Under the pieces are notes generated by a model. The model was not told where the DNA came from. It was given only the letters and a program-made list of their open reading frames with translations, and searched no databases. A program made the position numbers and the translations under genes. From assembly GCF_025151995.1 (NCBI RefSeq), contig NZ_CP102290.1, positions 4,081,840 through 4,145,839 of the forward strand: a DNA stretch of 64,000 bases, written 5' to 3'. Source of the stretch: Ruminococcus gauvreauii. Lineage in GTDB: Bacteria; Bacillota; Clostridia; Lachnospirales; Lachnospiraceae. Below are positions 52,694 through 61,190 of this stretch, one piece after another. Position 1 is the first letter of the stretch, and each line of letters begins with the position of its first letter.

Positions 52694-53113
52694 TCATAAT
52701 TCCACATACTGCTTGTCCTCGAAATTTGTCTCCATCGTCCATTCTGTCGCTGTTCCGTTTTTCAGAACGAAGACCTGAAGCAGCCCATCAATGCCATTGT
52801 CCTTCCACGCCCGTAAAAACTCCCTGGTAGGATGCTGAAAGATCTCCTCCCGCAAAGCTGCGTCTTCGACGTGTTCCAGTACCCCTGTCACACGGATCTG
52901 GCTGCCGTTGCCCTGAAAACATAATTCAACTTTCGGATTTTTCTGAATCTGTTCGTACACATCCTTTGTAGATGCAGTGTGAAAGATAATCCCGTTTTCA
53001 TCTGCCCGGAATAACAGCATCCCCCGGACTCTTGGCTGATCCCGGTCCATCGTTGCCAGATGGAACACAGGATTTGTATTCATCAGCTGAAATATTTCAT
53101 TTTTAGTCATCAT
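52694..53113 (-). CDS. Pyridoxamine 5'-phosphate oxidase-family flavin-binding protein
   Basis: A 139-residue split-barrel protein of the PNPOx-like family. NPVFHLATMDRDQPRVRGMLLFRADENGIIFHTAS is the flavin-binding N-terminal block and VELCFQGNGSQIRVTGVLEHVED follows. Such small proteins bind FMN or F420-like cofactors and reduce assorted compounds; the substrate here is unknown. GGAGGATCAG precedes the ATG. Confidence 0.9.
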   Translation of the reverse strand: MMTKNEIFQLMNTNPVFHLATMDRDQPRVRGMLLFRADENGIIFHTASTKDVYEQIQKNPKVELCFQGNGSQIRVTGVLEHVEDAALREEIFQHPTREFLRAWKDNGIDGLLQVFVLKNGTATEWTMETNFEDKQYVEL

Positions 53114-53211
53114 AATCTGATCCTCCTTTTGGTCTGTAACTGTATTTTAGTCCGAATGGAGTTATTTATCTTTCAGATTACAATTAAAAACTTTCAAAAA
53201 ACATGCAGCTT

Positions 53212-54087
53212 TCAGCCTCCGTACCGGTAAGTGTTTCGATACTCTGAAGGAGTCACTCCTGCCAGGCGCTTAAAATTCGAAGCAAAATGAGCGCTGCTCC
53301 CGAAACCACATCTGGATGCGATCTCGATTATGGGAATATCATTTCTGCGCAGCAGTTTTTTCGCCTTCTCAATCCGGATTTCGATCAGATATTTGATGGG
53401 CGTCACTCCCAGTTCATTCTTAAATATCCGGTTGAAGCTGGAGGATGACATGTGATTTAACCCTGCCAGGTCCTCGACCGCGATGTTTTTATCAAAATGC
53501 TGTTCCATATAATGCTGGGCGCGGGCAACGGCGTAATTTGAGGAAATCATGCGCAGATCCAGATTCTCACCCAGGATGCTCCGGATGATCCAATGTGTGA
53601 TGACCGTAACCTGTGCCTCCAGGGTGAGGTCCGAGTTTGGCATCTGCTTGCTGTATTCAAAGGCAAACGTGTTGAGTGTTTTTAAAATATCACTGCACAG
53701 GGCAAACTGCAGATCGTTGAAATATGGCATTTCTGCTGTGTAAAGCCGATACTGACTGTCAAAGTAGTCCCTGTCAATCAGAATACAGTAATAGTGGATA
53801 AATTCATCAGAAAAATCAGTGTGAGGAACATCCGGTGATATAACGGATGCGAGATAGTGATTTCTCTCAATGCTGATCTTCGGTGTCACACCGGACTCCT
53901 CCACCGAAAACAAAATAGTGATCATATAGGAGGGATGCGTATGTCCCTGCCTCTGGGCATACTGGCAAGTCCCCACACTTGGTATAAATAATCCCAGCTT
54001 CGGGTGTACGTAACAGTCTACAAATCTCAGTTCATTTTCCGTTACACTTTCTCCCACCAACGCTTTTATGATAGAAAAATCCCTCAT
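53212..54087 (-). CDS. AraC-family transcriptional regulator
   Basis: A 291-residue regulator with an N-terminal sensing domain (about 15-165; GTCQYAQRQGHTHPSYMITILF) and a C-terminal HTH pair (about 190-290; VEDLAGLNHMSSSSFNRIFKNELGVTPIKYL... IASRCGFGSSAHFASNFKRLAG). I choose the ATG at 54087 (MRDFSIIK), with GGAAAGGG upstream; the frame continues to 54117 across the end of the Na/Pi transporter gene. Its target is unknown; the transporter upstream or the flavin protein downstream are candidates. Confidence 0.88.
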   Translation of the reverse strand: MRDFSIIKALVGESVTENELRFVDCYVHPKLGLFIPSVGTCQYAQRQGHTHPSYMITILFSVEESGVTPKISIERNHYLASVISPDVPHTDFSDEFIHYYCILIDRDYFDSQYRLYTAEMPYFNDLQFALCSDILKTLNTFAFEYSKQMPNSDLTLEAQVTVITHWIIRSILGENLDLRMISSNYAVARAQHYMEQHFDKNIAVEDLAGLNHMSSSSFNRIFKNELGVTPIKYLIEIRIEKAKKLLRRNDIPIIEIASRCGFGSSAHFASNFKRLAGVTPSEYRNTYRYGG

Positions 54088-54109
54088 ATATGCATCCCTT
54101 TCCTTCAAG

Positions 54110-55750
54110 TCAGACAACCCTTGTCAACATTCCATAATACTGCTCTGCGATATTCAGCGCATGATCACCGATCCGTTCAAAATCTGTCAGCATTTCTGAA
54201 AAGAAAATGCCTGCATCAGCGATGCATTCACTTTTGCCGATTCTCTCAATCTGCTGTGTCAGATACTCATTTCGAATATCGTCTATCTTCTGCTCATCAC
54301 GGGAAGTCTTCTCAAGCATGGTTTTCAGATCTGCAACATTGCTGCCGGCCACGTCGTCCAGTATCCGAAGACTCATCTCTTTCATAGTCATGATCTCCTG
54401 TTTTGCCTGATCAGAAAAAACAATTTCCTTTTTCTTCATGCTCACGGCGTAACCCAGGACGTTCATAGCATGGTCTCCGATCCGTTCCAGATTGCCCAGG
54501 ATCTTATAATACCCGCTGATTTTAATGGAATCTTCCACTGCCATTTCATGATGCATGACAGACACGATATAGCGGGATATTTCTGCATTCAGGTAATCGA
54601 TATACTCTTCCTTCTGCTCCAGCTCTTCTTTCCCCTGAGAGGTGCTGTGGAGTACAGCATCAAAGCTTCCGGAGACTGTCTCCCTGACGATCATCCGCAT
54701 CCGCTCAACCTCATGGTCAATCTGCGTCAGTACCAGGGCTCCCTGCCCCATGGCATAATGACTCTCAAACGGCTGTATGTATTCCAGATGAAGTACCTCT
54801 TCCTGTTCACTTTGTTTATCCGGAAGAATTTTCTCTGCCAGACGTGCCATATACGTTCCAAACGGCAGCAGAAGCAGCGTGGTGACGATATTAAATACCG
54901 TGTGGACATTCGCGATCTGAGCGACCGGGTTGTCCGGGGTTATGTGTTCCATCAGCATGGTGAACGGTGTCACCAGACAAATCACTGTAAATATAATCGT
55001 GCCGATGATGTTAAACATCAGATGTATGACCGTTGTCCGCTTTGCATTCACTTTCGTGCCGATCGAGGCCAGTACAGCCGTGATACAGGTTCCGATATTT
55101 TGACCAAACAGTATGTAAACCGCGCTGGAGAGCGGGATCATACCGGTACTCGCCAGTGCCTGCAGAATACCGACCGATGCCGATGAGGACTGGATGATCG
55201 CAGTGAAAACAGCACCGATGAGAATGCCTATCAGAGGATTGCTGAATGTCGTCATGAAATGGATAAAAGTTTCAGAGTTCTGAAGCGGCACCATCGCCGA
55301 TCCCATCATATCCATGCCGATAAAGAGCACACCCAGGCCCGCAAAAATTTCACTGATGTGCTTTGCCTTTTCATTCTTCACGAAAAGAATGGTGGCAACA
55401 CCCAGAAACGCGATGAGCGGTGCGATCACACCGATGTCCAGCGCGATCAGCTGTCCTGTGATCGTGGTACCGATGTTTGCACCCATGATCACCCACACCG
55501 CCTGGTTCAATGTCATAAGCCCGGAATTGACAAAACCAACCACCATGACAGTCGTAGCTGAAGATGACTGAATCACCGCTGTTATCACTGCTCCGGCCAC
55601 AACGCCCTTGATCCTGTTTGCGGTCAGCTTTTCAAGTATTCGTTTCATCTTGTTCCCGGCAGCCATTTCGAGACCGTTGCTCATCATCTGCATGCCATAC
55701 AAAAACAGCGCAAGACCGCCAAGCAGTATTAAAATATCAGATATTTCCAT
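54110..55750 (-). CDS. Na/Pi cotransporter with PhoU-like tail
   Basis: A 546-residue protein with two NptA-type sodium/phosphate transport modules (about 1-310; TAVIQSSSATTVMVVGFVNSG and the matching repeat TAIIQSSSASVGILQ). A cytoplasmic PhoU-like helical tail (about 340-540) follows, with IGDHAMNVLGYAV and FERIGDHALNIAEQ. The QSSSA motifs are the transport signature. I choose the ATG at 55750, eight bases after GGGAG, over 55774. Possibly phosphate import or export; direction is not certain for bacterial members. Confidence 0.92.
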   Translation of the reverse strand: MEISDILILLGGLALFLYGMQMMSNGLEMAAGNKMKRILEKLTANRIKGVVAGAVITAVIQSSSATTVMVVGFVNSGLMTLNQAVWVIMGANIGTTITGQLIALDIGVIAPLIAFLGVATILFVKNEKAKHISEIFAGLGVLFIGMDMMGSAMVPLQNSETFIHFMTTFSNPLIGILIGAVFTAIIQSSSASVGILQALASTGMIPLSSAVYILFGQNIGTCITAVLASIGTKVNAKRTTVIHLMFNIIGTIIFTVICLVTPFTMLMEHITPDNPVAQIANVHTVFNIVTTLLLLPFGTYMARLAEKILPDKQSEQEEVLHLEYIQPFESHYAMGQGALVLTQIDHEVERMRMIVRETVSGSFDAVLHSTSQGKEELEQKEEYIDYLNAEISRYIVSVMHHEMAVEDSIKISGYYKILGNLERIGDHAMNVLGYAVSMKKKEIVFSDQAKQEIMTMKEMSLRILDDVAGSNVADLKTMLEKTSRDEQKIDDIRNEYLTQQIERIGKSECIADAGIFFSEMLTDFERIGDHALNIAEQYYGMLTRVV

Positions 55751-55820
55751 ATTATATTCTCCCATTATTGTCATTTTGTCGAATCAGTAACCGATGCATA
55801 TCCGAATAGATACGCGCAGT

Positions 55821-56240
55821 TTACCACGGACGTTTTTTTCCGTCTGACTTATGGGTGATATTCAGTTTGATACAAAACTGGCGGGGTAACGGGGTTAAAA
55901 AAAGGAACAGCAAAAAGATGCCTCCGCCGAACAAGATTACGTATACGTTCAGAGGCATATTAAGATCAGAGACTCCGTCATGCAGGCACGGATTTCCGCG
56001 GTACTGTTTTAATGCCTGCCGAAAGATGACTCTGTATGACGACATAGAATTCTGGAGCGCATGTTCATCCATAGAATGATCTGCCGTCCGAATCATATGA
56101 CGGTTTTCCCTGTCAACAGTCTGGGACTGGTACATGTCCTGATCATCAAAAGCAGCGGGGAGAGAAATGATTCCCGTCCCCGTCTGCAGAATGAAAACTG
56201 TTGTAAAAAGTATCATCAGATAAGTAATCTTATTCATCAT
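55821..56240 (-). CDS. Hypothetical protein with two hydrophobic segments
   Basis: I do not recognise this 139-residue protein. It begins MMNKITYLMILFTTVFILQ, which looks like a signal peptide or transmembrane helix. A polar region with DDQDMYQSQTVDRENRH follows, then a second hydrophobic helix (VYVILFGGGIFLLFLFL) and a basic tail. The start at 56240 is chosen because upstream residues overlap the ddh remnant and the helix begins here; the Shine-Dalgarno site is weak. It lies two bases after the ddh remnant. Confidence 0.55.
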   Translation of the reverse strand: MMNKITYLMILFTTVFILQTGTGIISLPAAFDDQDMYQSQTVDRENRHMIRTADHSMDEHALQNSMSSYRVIFRQALKQYRGNPCLHDGVSDLNMPLNVYVILFGGGIFLLFLFLTPLPRQFCIKLNITHKSDGKKRPW

Positions 56241-56241
56241 A

Positions 56242-56928
56242 TTAAAGCATTTCGGCCCTGAGCGCTGCACCGTCTTTTGCACTCAGATATGCAGGTGCAA
56301 TGTCAAACACTGTCTTACAGCCAGCCTGTCCTTCCTTTGCAAGCCGGTAGGCGGCTCTTGCATATGCGGCAATCACACAGGCGGTAAACTCTGGATTTGA
56401 ATCCAGTTTCAGGCTGTATTCGATCAGATGATTGTTCTCCTGTTCCCATCCGGTACAGCCGCTGCGCAGTACAAATCCGCCGTGCGGAAGTCTGCTGTGG
56501 CTTTTCTGTAATTCTTCTTCCGATACAAAGTGTACGGTAGTGTCATAATCCGAAAAATAGTTCGGCATGGTCTTGATCGTCTCTTCAACTGCGGATGCAT
56601 CTGCACCTTCTTCCAGGACGACATAACAGTCTCTCGTATGCTTCTGGCGCGTCGTAAGCTGCGGATTTTCTCCGTTGCGGACAGATGCCAGTGCCGCATC
56701 GACAGGGATTGTATACTGTCTTGCATCTTTCACACCCGGTATCCGGCGGATTGCATCGGAGTGTCCCTGGCTGACGCCTTTTCCCCAGAAAGTATAATCA
56801 TTTCCCTCCGGGAGGATCGCATTGGCATATAACCGGTTCAGTGAGAACATACCAGGATCCCATCCAACGGAGATGATTCCCACGTTGCCGCCTGCTTTTG
56901 CTGCTGCATCAACATTGGCAAAATGCTC
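56242..56928 (-). pseudogene. ddh: Truncated meso-diaminopimelate dehydrogenase (5' part missing)
   Basis: About 228 residues closely matching the C-terminal two thirds of meso-diaminopimelate D-dehydrogenase: EHFANVDAAAKAGGN, SVGWDPGMFSLNRLYANAIL, WGKGVSQGHSDAIRRIPGVK and NPEFTACVIAAYARAAYRLA. The enzyme normally has about 325 residues; the N-terminal dinucleotide fold (about 100 residues) is absent. The frame continues to an ATG at 57015 through 29 unrelated hydrophobic residues (MLIFWSLVRNSV...), which I take as sequence of the inserted element. The product would lack the cofactor site and should be inactive. The 5' fragment may lie beyond the right end of the window. Confidence 0.85.
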
Positions 56929-57014
56929 ATGTACGGTAAGGAAGCAAGCAACCGAAAACAAGAGATAGACCGCCAGCACTACACTATTCCGAACCAAAGA
57001 CCAAAAGATAAGCA

Positions 57015-57168
57015 TTGTGGGAAAATCTAAACTTTTGGATTTTCCTACAATGCCAACTACGGCGGAATCCCTCCCACTCCTTATATCTTTCTGTATACAT
57101 TGAATTTGTATTTAGTAAAATGCAGACAACACCACGGATCGGCTTTTGGTTGGACAATTCCAACCAAA
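57015..57168. repeat. Two hairpins at the left end of the element
   Basis: TTGTGGGAAAATC (57015-57027) pairs, with one mismatch, with GATTTTCCTACAA (57038-57050). TTTGGTTGG (57145-57153) pairs perfectly with CCAACCAAA (57160-57168). They lie between the broken ddh gene and the tet(W) promoter and may be terminators or parts of the element's end. The remainder of 57016-57257 is non-coding as far as I can see. Confidence 0.55.
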
Positions 57169-57257
57169 CACCACAGCAGACAGCAGAAAACATTCTGAAC
57201 GCTAGGAAGCCGGTATGATTGTTACATATAAGGGGAAGAAAAATTTCTTTTAGGTAC

Positions 57258-57286
57258 TTGCTTTCCTAAAACTGATGTGATACAAT
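57258..57286 (+). promoter_or_regulatory. tet(W) promoter
   Basis: TTGCTT (57258-57263) and TACAAT (57281-57286) are separated by 17 bases. The transcript would start about 20 bases before the leader peptide and about 290 bases before tet(W). Confidence 0.8.
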
Positions 57287-57314
57287 GATTTAATCCAGAA
57301 AAGGAGTAAAAAAT

Positions 57315-57338
57315 ATGCGGCAAGGTATTCTTAAATAA
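57315..57338 (+). CDS. Leader peptide of the tet(W) attenuator
   Basis: ATG CGG CAA GGT ATT CTT AAA TAA encodes MRQGILK. An AAGGAGTAAA site precedes it with good spacing. In ribosome-protection tetracycline resistance genes such short leaders couple ribosome stalling to read-through of a downstream terminator. Here the coding bases 57325-57336 (GTATTCTTAAAT) are perfectly complementary to 57410-57421, so translation of the peptide would decide which RNA hairpin can form. Confidence 0.7.
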   Translation: MRQGILK

Positions 57339-57505
57339 AACTATAATCAAATAGTGGGAACAAAGGATTATGATAGCTCCTTTTGTAGGGGCTTAGTTTT
57401 TTGTACCCAATTTAAGAATACTTTTGCCTTATCAATTTTGACATATCCCCAAAAACAGCAATCACAAACAGGTGTATGCTGTATATGTGTATGTCCGCAA
57501 CTTAT

Positions 57506-57546
57506 AATCCCCAGTGGTAAAAGTATTTTACTGCTGGGGATTTTTA
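57506..57546 (+). terminator. Transcription attenuator upstream of tet(W)
   Basis: AATCCCCAGTGGTAAAA (57506-57522) pairs with TTTTACTGCTGGGGATT (57527-57543), 17 pairs including two G-U pairs, followed by TTTTA. It lies in the leader, just before the tet(W) ribosome-binding site, and would stop transcription unless an alternative structure forms. Confidence 0.8.
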
Positions 57547-57579
57547 TGCCCTTTGGGGCTGTAAAGGGAGGACAATCAC

Positions 57580-59499
57580 ATGAAAATAATCAATATTGGA
57601 ATTCTTGCCCATGTAGACGCTGGAAAGACGACCTTGACGGAGAGCCTGCTATATGCCAGCGGAGCCATTTCAGAACCGGGGAGCGTCGAAAAAGGGACAA
57701 CGAGGACGGACACCATGTTTTTGGAGCGGCAGCGTGGGATTACCATTCAAGCGGCAGTCACTTCCTTCCAGTGGCACAGATGTAAAGTTAACATTGTGGA
57801 TACGCCCGGCCACATGGATTTTTTGGCGGAGGTGTACCGCTCTTTGGCTGTTTTAGATGGGGCCATCTTGGTGATCTCCGCTAAAGATGGCGTGCAGGCC
57901 CAGACCCGTATTCTGTTCCATGCCCTGCGGAAAATGAACATTCCCACCGTTATCTTTATCAACAAGATCGACCAGGCTGGCGTTGATTTGCAGAGCGTGG
58001 TTCAGTCTGTTCGGGATAAGCTCTCCGCCGATATTATCATCAAGCAGACGGTGTCGCTGTCCCCGGAAATAGTCCTGGAGGAAAATACCGACATAGAAGC
58101 ATGGGATGCGGTCATCGAAAATAACGATGAATTATTGGAAAAGTATATCGCAGGAGAACCAATCAGCCGGGAAAAACTTGCGCGGGAGGAACAGCAGCGG
58201 GTTCAAGACGCCTCCCTGTTCCCAGTCTATCATGGCAGCGCCAAAAATGGCCTTGGCATTCAACCGTTGATGGATGCGGTGACAGGGCTGTTCCAACCGA
58301 TTGGGGAACAGGGGGGCGCCGCCCTATGCGGCAGCGTTTTCAAGGTTGAGTACACCGATTGCGGCCAGCGGCGTGTCTATCTACGGTTATACAGCGGAAC
58401 GCTGCGCCTGCGGGATACGGTGGCCCTGGCCGGGAGAGAAAAGCTGAAAATCACAGAGATGCGTATTCCATCCAAAGGGGAAATTGTTCGGACAGACACC
58501 GCTTATCAGGGTGAAATTGTTATCCTTCCCAGCGACAGCGTGAGGTTAAACGATGTATTAGGGGACCAAACCCGGCTCCCTCGTAAAAGGTGGCGCGAGG
58601 ACCCCCTCCCCATGCTGCGGACGACGATTGCGCCGAAAACGGCAGCGCAAAGAGAACGGCTGCTGGACGCTCTTACGCAACTTGCGGATACTGACCCGCT
58701 TTTGCGTTGCGAAGTGGATTCCATCACCCATGAGATCATTCTTTCTTTTTTGGGCCGGGTGCAGTTGGAGGTTGTTTCCGCTTTGCTGTCGGAAAAATAC
58801 AAGCTTGAAACAGTGGTAAAGGAACCCTCCGTCATTTATATGGAGCGGCCGCTCAAAGCAGCCAGCCACACCATCCATATCGAGGTGCCGCCCAACCCGT
58901 TTTGGGCATCCATAGGACTGTCTGTTACACCACTCTCGCTTGGCTCCGGTGTACAATACGAGAGCCGGGTTTCGCTGGGATACTTGAACCAGAGTTTTCA
59001 AAACGCTGTCAGGGATGGTATCCGTTACGGGCTGGAGCAGGGCTTGTTCGGCTGGAACGTAACGGACTGTAAGATTTGCTTTGAATACGGGCTTTATTAC
59101 AGTCCGGTCAGCACGCCGGCGGACTTCCGCTCATTGGCCCCGATTGTATTGGAACAGGCATTGAAGGAATCGGGGACGCAGCTGCTGGAACCTTATCTCT
59201 CCTTCATCCTCTATGCGCCCCAGGAATACCTTTCCAGGGCTTATCATGATGCACCGAAATACTGTGCCACCATCGAAACGGCCCAGGTAAAAAAGGATGA
59301 AGTTGTCTTTACTGGCGAGATTCCCGCCCGCTGTATACAGGCATACCGTACTGATCTGGCCTTTTACACCAACGGGCGGAGCGTATGCCTTACAGAGCTG
59401 AAAGGATATCAGGCCGCTGTCGGTCAGCCGGTCATCCAGCCCCGCCGTCCAAACAGCCGCCTGGACAAGGTGCGCCATATGTTTCAGAAGGTAATGTAA
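57580..59499 (+). CDS. tet(W): Tetracycline resistance ribosomal protection protein Tet(W)
   Basis: A 639-residue translational GTPase related to EF-G that removes tetracycline from the ribosome. GTPase motifs are AHVDAGKTTLTE (G1), RGIT (G2), DTPGHMDF (G3) and NKID (G4). EF-G-like domains II-V follow, with the conserved C-terminal GYLNQSFQNAV and CIQAYRTDL regions. Length and wording (start MKIINIGILAHVDAG, end KVRHMFQKVM) fit Tet(W) and differ from Tet(O) and Tet(M). GGGAGGAC precedes the ATG. Expression is probably controlled by the leader attenuator. The gene is intact. Confidence 0.95.
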   Translation: MKIINIGILAHVDAGKTTLTESLLYASGAISEPGSVEKGTTRTDTMFLERQRGITIQAAVTSFQWHRCKVNIVDTPGHMDFLAEVYRSLAVLDGAILVISAKDGVQAQTRILFHALRKMNIPTVIFINKIDQAGVDLQSVVQSVRDKLSADIIIKQTVSLSPEIVLEENTDIEAWDAVIENNDELLEKYIAGEPISREKLAREEQQRVQDASLFPVYHGSAKNGLGIQPLMDAVTGLFQPIGEQGGAALCGSVFKVEYTDCGQRRVYLRLYSGTLRLRDTVALAGREKLKITEMRIPSKGEIVRTDTAYQGEIVILPSDSVRLNDVLGDQTRLPRKRWREDPLPMLRTTIAPKTAAQRERLLDALTQLADTDPLLRCEVDSITHEIILSFLGRVQLEVVSALLSEKYKLETVVKEPSVIYMERPLKAASHTIHIEVPPNPFWASIGLSVTPLSLGSGVQYESRVSLGYLNQSFQNAVRDGIRYGLEQGLFGWNVTDCKICFEYGLYYSPVSTPADFRSLAPIVLEQALKESGTQLLEPYLSFILYAPQEYLSRAYHDAPKYCATIETAQVKKDEVVFTGEIPARCIQAYRTDLAFYTNGRSVCLTELKGYQAAVGQPVIQPRRPNSRLDKVRHMFQKVM

Positions 59500-59549
59500 A
59501 GATACATAATCGTCAAGACGGCAACAATCAGAAGTTATGGAGGGTAACA

Positions 59550-60317
59550 ATGGAATATAGTAAGGAAGATTTAATGGAAGCAAAAAAGCAAATTTGGGGA
59601 GTGGGAGAGAACATGGGAACAGAGGAAAGTAAAAAAATCTGGGAGGAGAACGCACAATTTTGGGATAATGCAATGGGTGACGAATCTAATGAATTTCACA
59701 GAGAGGTAGTGCGTCCCAAAGTAACGGAACTTCTATCTCCTAATCCTGCGGATTACATTTTGGATATTGCGTGTGGCAATGGAAATTATTCTTCGTATCT
59801 TGCACAAAGAGGCGCTTCGGTTGTCGCTTTTGATTACAGCAAAAAAATGATAGAATTGGCTAAAAGACGGCAATCACAATATGCAAAACAAATTGAATTT
59901 TGTGTGGCGGATGCGACCGATAGAAAAAGTATATTAGAATTAAAAAGAAATCGAGCCTTTACGAAAGCAGTTTCTAATATGGCAATTATGGATATTACGG
60001 ATATTGAACCACTTCTTATGGCTGTTTATGAACTGTTGCAGGAAAGCGGAATTTTTGTCTTTGCAACGCAACACCCTTGTTTTGTCACGTTGACTGAAAA
60101 ATATATGACACCGCACAGTTACTATGATATAGCGATTGAAGGGCAACCGAAAGAGCAGATTTATTATCATCGTTCCATACAAGATATTTTTAACCTTTGT
60201 TTTAGAGCTGGATTTGTCATTGATGGATTTTATGAAGAATGTTTTAAAACCAACAAAGAAATTCCTATGGTAATGATAGTAAGGCTTAAGAAGGTAAAAC
60301 GTGATAGCTTAAAATAA
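59550..60317 (+). CDS. Class I SAM-dependent methyltransferase
   Basis: A 255-residue methyltransferase. The SAM-binding motif I is YILDIACGNGNYSSYLAQRG, with motif II near VVAFDYSKKMIELAKRR and FCVADATD after it. The target is unknown. I place the start at 59550, where GGAGGG lies upstream; the frame runs back into tet(W), 50 bases away. It is strongly AT-rich compared with tet(W) and the relaxase genes, so it came from another source. Cotranscription with tet(W) is likely, as no terminator lies between them. Confidence 0.85.
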   Translation: MEYSKEDLMEAKKQIWGVGENMGTEESKKIWEENAQFWDNAMGDESNEFHREVVRPKVTELLSPNPADYILDIACGNGNYSSYLAQRGASVVAFDYSKKMIELAKRRQSQYAKQIEFCVADATDRKSILELKRNRAFTKAVSNMAIMDITDIEPLLMAVYELLQESGIFVFATQHPCFVTLTEKYMTPHSYYDIAIEGQPKEQIYYHRSIQDIFNLCFRAGFVIDGFYEECFKTNKEIPMVMIVRLKKVKRDSLK

Positions 60318-60357
60318 ATTCAAGTTTGTCGGGTAAATAGCAAACCCAGCCGAGCCA

Positions 60358-60399
60358 GTCAACGGTCAAGATGAACGGCGCATATGCGCAGCCGTTGAC
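60358..60399. repeat. Inverted repeat in the methyltransferase-sigma gap
   Basis: GTCAACGG (60358-60365) and CCGTTGAC (60392-60399) flank the palindrome GCGCATATGCGC. It lies in the 171-base non-coding stretch (60318-60488) where composition switches from AT-rich to GC-rich. The sequence looks like one that recurs in gut integrative elements. It could be a terminator-like structure or a recombination scar. Confidence 0.55.
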
Positions 60400-60488
60400 A
60401 GCCCCGCCCGCCTTTGCTGGTAGGCAATCAAGGGGCGACAGCAAGAAGTGCCACCGCCCCGCACTATTATTCAGAAAGGGGAATTTCC

Positions 60489-60911
60489 ATGACCGACCAG
60501 ATAGCCTATCAAGAATATATCCAGCGCAGGTACAACGCCTTTTGCAAGACTGTTATCCGCTGTGCCGCCTTGGACAAGATTTTGAAGCTTAAACGGCAAT
60601 GGGAACGGCAAGTTTCCCTTGACTATCTGATGAACGAGAAGTTTGTCCAGTTTGCCGCGTCGGAGCCGGACGAGGAATACCCATTTACCGTCTGCGGTCA
60701 GACCGTCCTGCTCTGCAACGCCGCCCTTGCCGACGCGATCTCTGTTTTGCCGGAGCAGACGCGGGAAGAAATCCTGCGCTATTACTTTCTGCGCCAGCCG
60801 CAGCGCGTGATCGGCGCGTGTATTGGCCGGTCACGCAGCACAGCGGGGCGGCATATCCAGCTTGCCTTGCAGCGGCTACGCGAAGAAATGGGGGTGAGCC
60901 GGTATGAGTAG
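60489..60911 (+). CDS. Sigma-70-like regulator of the mobile element
   Basis: A 140-residue protein with a sigma region 4-like helix-turn-helix at the C-terminus (EQTREEILRYYFLRQPQRVIGACIGRSRSTAGRHIQLALQRLREEMG is the full segment; key part RSRSTAGRH). Such short sigma-like proteins occur in Tn916-type elements (orf7 group) and control transfer genes. The ATG at 60489 follows AAAGGGGAA. It overlaps the next gene by eight bases. Confidence 0.85.
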   Translation: MTDQIAYQEYIQRRYNAFCKTVIRCAALDKILKLKRQWERQVSLDYLMNEKFVQFAASEPDEEYPFTVCGQTVLLCNAALADAISVLPEQTREEILRYYFLRQPQRVIGACIGRSRSTAGRHIQLALQRLREEMGVSRYE

Positions 60912-61116
60912 ACTTCTCCCCTATGAAACAATCCTCAAAGCCCGTGAGGGCGACCCAGAAGCCGTGAACGCTGTCCTGCTCCACTACGCCGGATATATCC
61001 GCTATTTCTCAAAAGTGAACGGGCAGGTCAACGCCGAGGTGGAGGACTATGTAAAGCAGCGGTTAATTGACTGTCAATTCAAGTTCCGGCTTGACGAACC
61101 ACCGGACAAGTCATAA
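60904..61116 (+). CDS. Small helix-turn-helix protein of the mobile element
   Basis: A 70-residue protein (MSRLLPYETILKAREGDPEAV...) that matches the small HTH_16-type proteins found after the sigma-like gene in Tn916-related elements (orf8 group). The segment EAVNAVLLHYAGYIRYFSKVNG is typical. It overlaps the upstream sigma-like gene, and the two are probably a regulatory pair. Confidence 0.85.
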   Translation: MSRLLPYETILKAREGDPEAVNAVLLHYAGYIRYFSKVNGQVNAEVEDYVKQRLIDCQFKFRLDEPPDKS

Positions 61117-61153
61117 AAACTGAATACCAGCCGCCACCGACGCGGCCAGCGAA

Positions 61154-61190
61154 AGCAGTAAGTCTTGAAAAAGATTTACTGCTTTTTTTG
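61154..61190 (+). terminator. Rho-independent terminator after the HTH gene
   Basis: AGCAGTAA (61154-61161) pairs with TTACTGCT (61176-61183) and is followed by TTTTTTTG. It ends the sigma-HTH transcript 38 bases after the stop codon. Confidence 0.85.

Noticed and set aside
53212..55750. Phosphate regulon made of the Na/Pi transporter and the AraC regulator
   Set aside because: Adjacency alone does not show regulation; no palindromic site was found before the transporter gene.
57015..57218. Mirror-image frames on both strands at the left end of the element
   Set aside because: The two frames share residues because the DNA is palindromic; neither has a start site.
57354..57785. A 143-codon frame over the tet(W) leader
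   Set aside because: It overlaps the attenuator and the first 200 bases of tet(W) in another frame.
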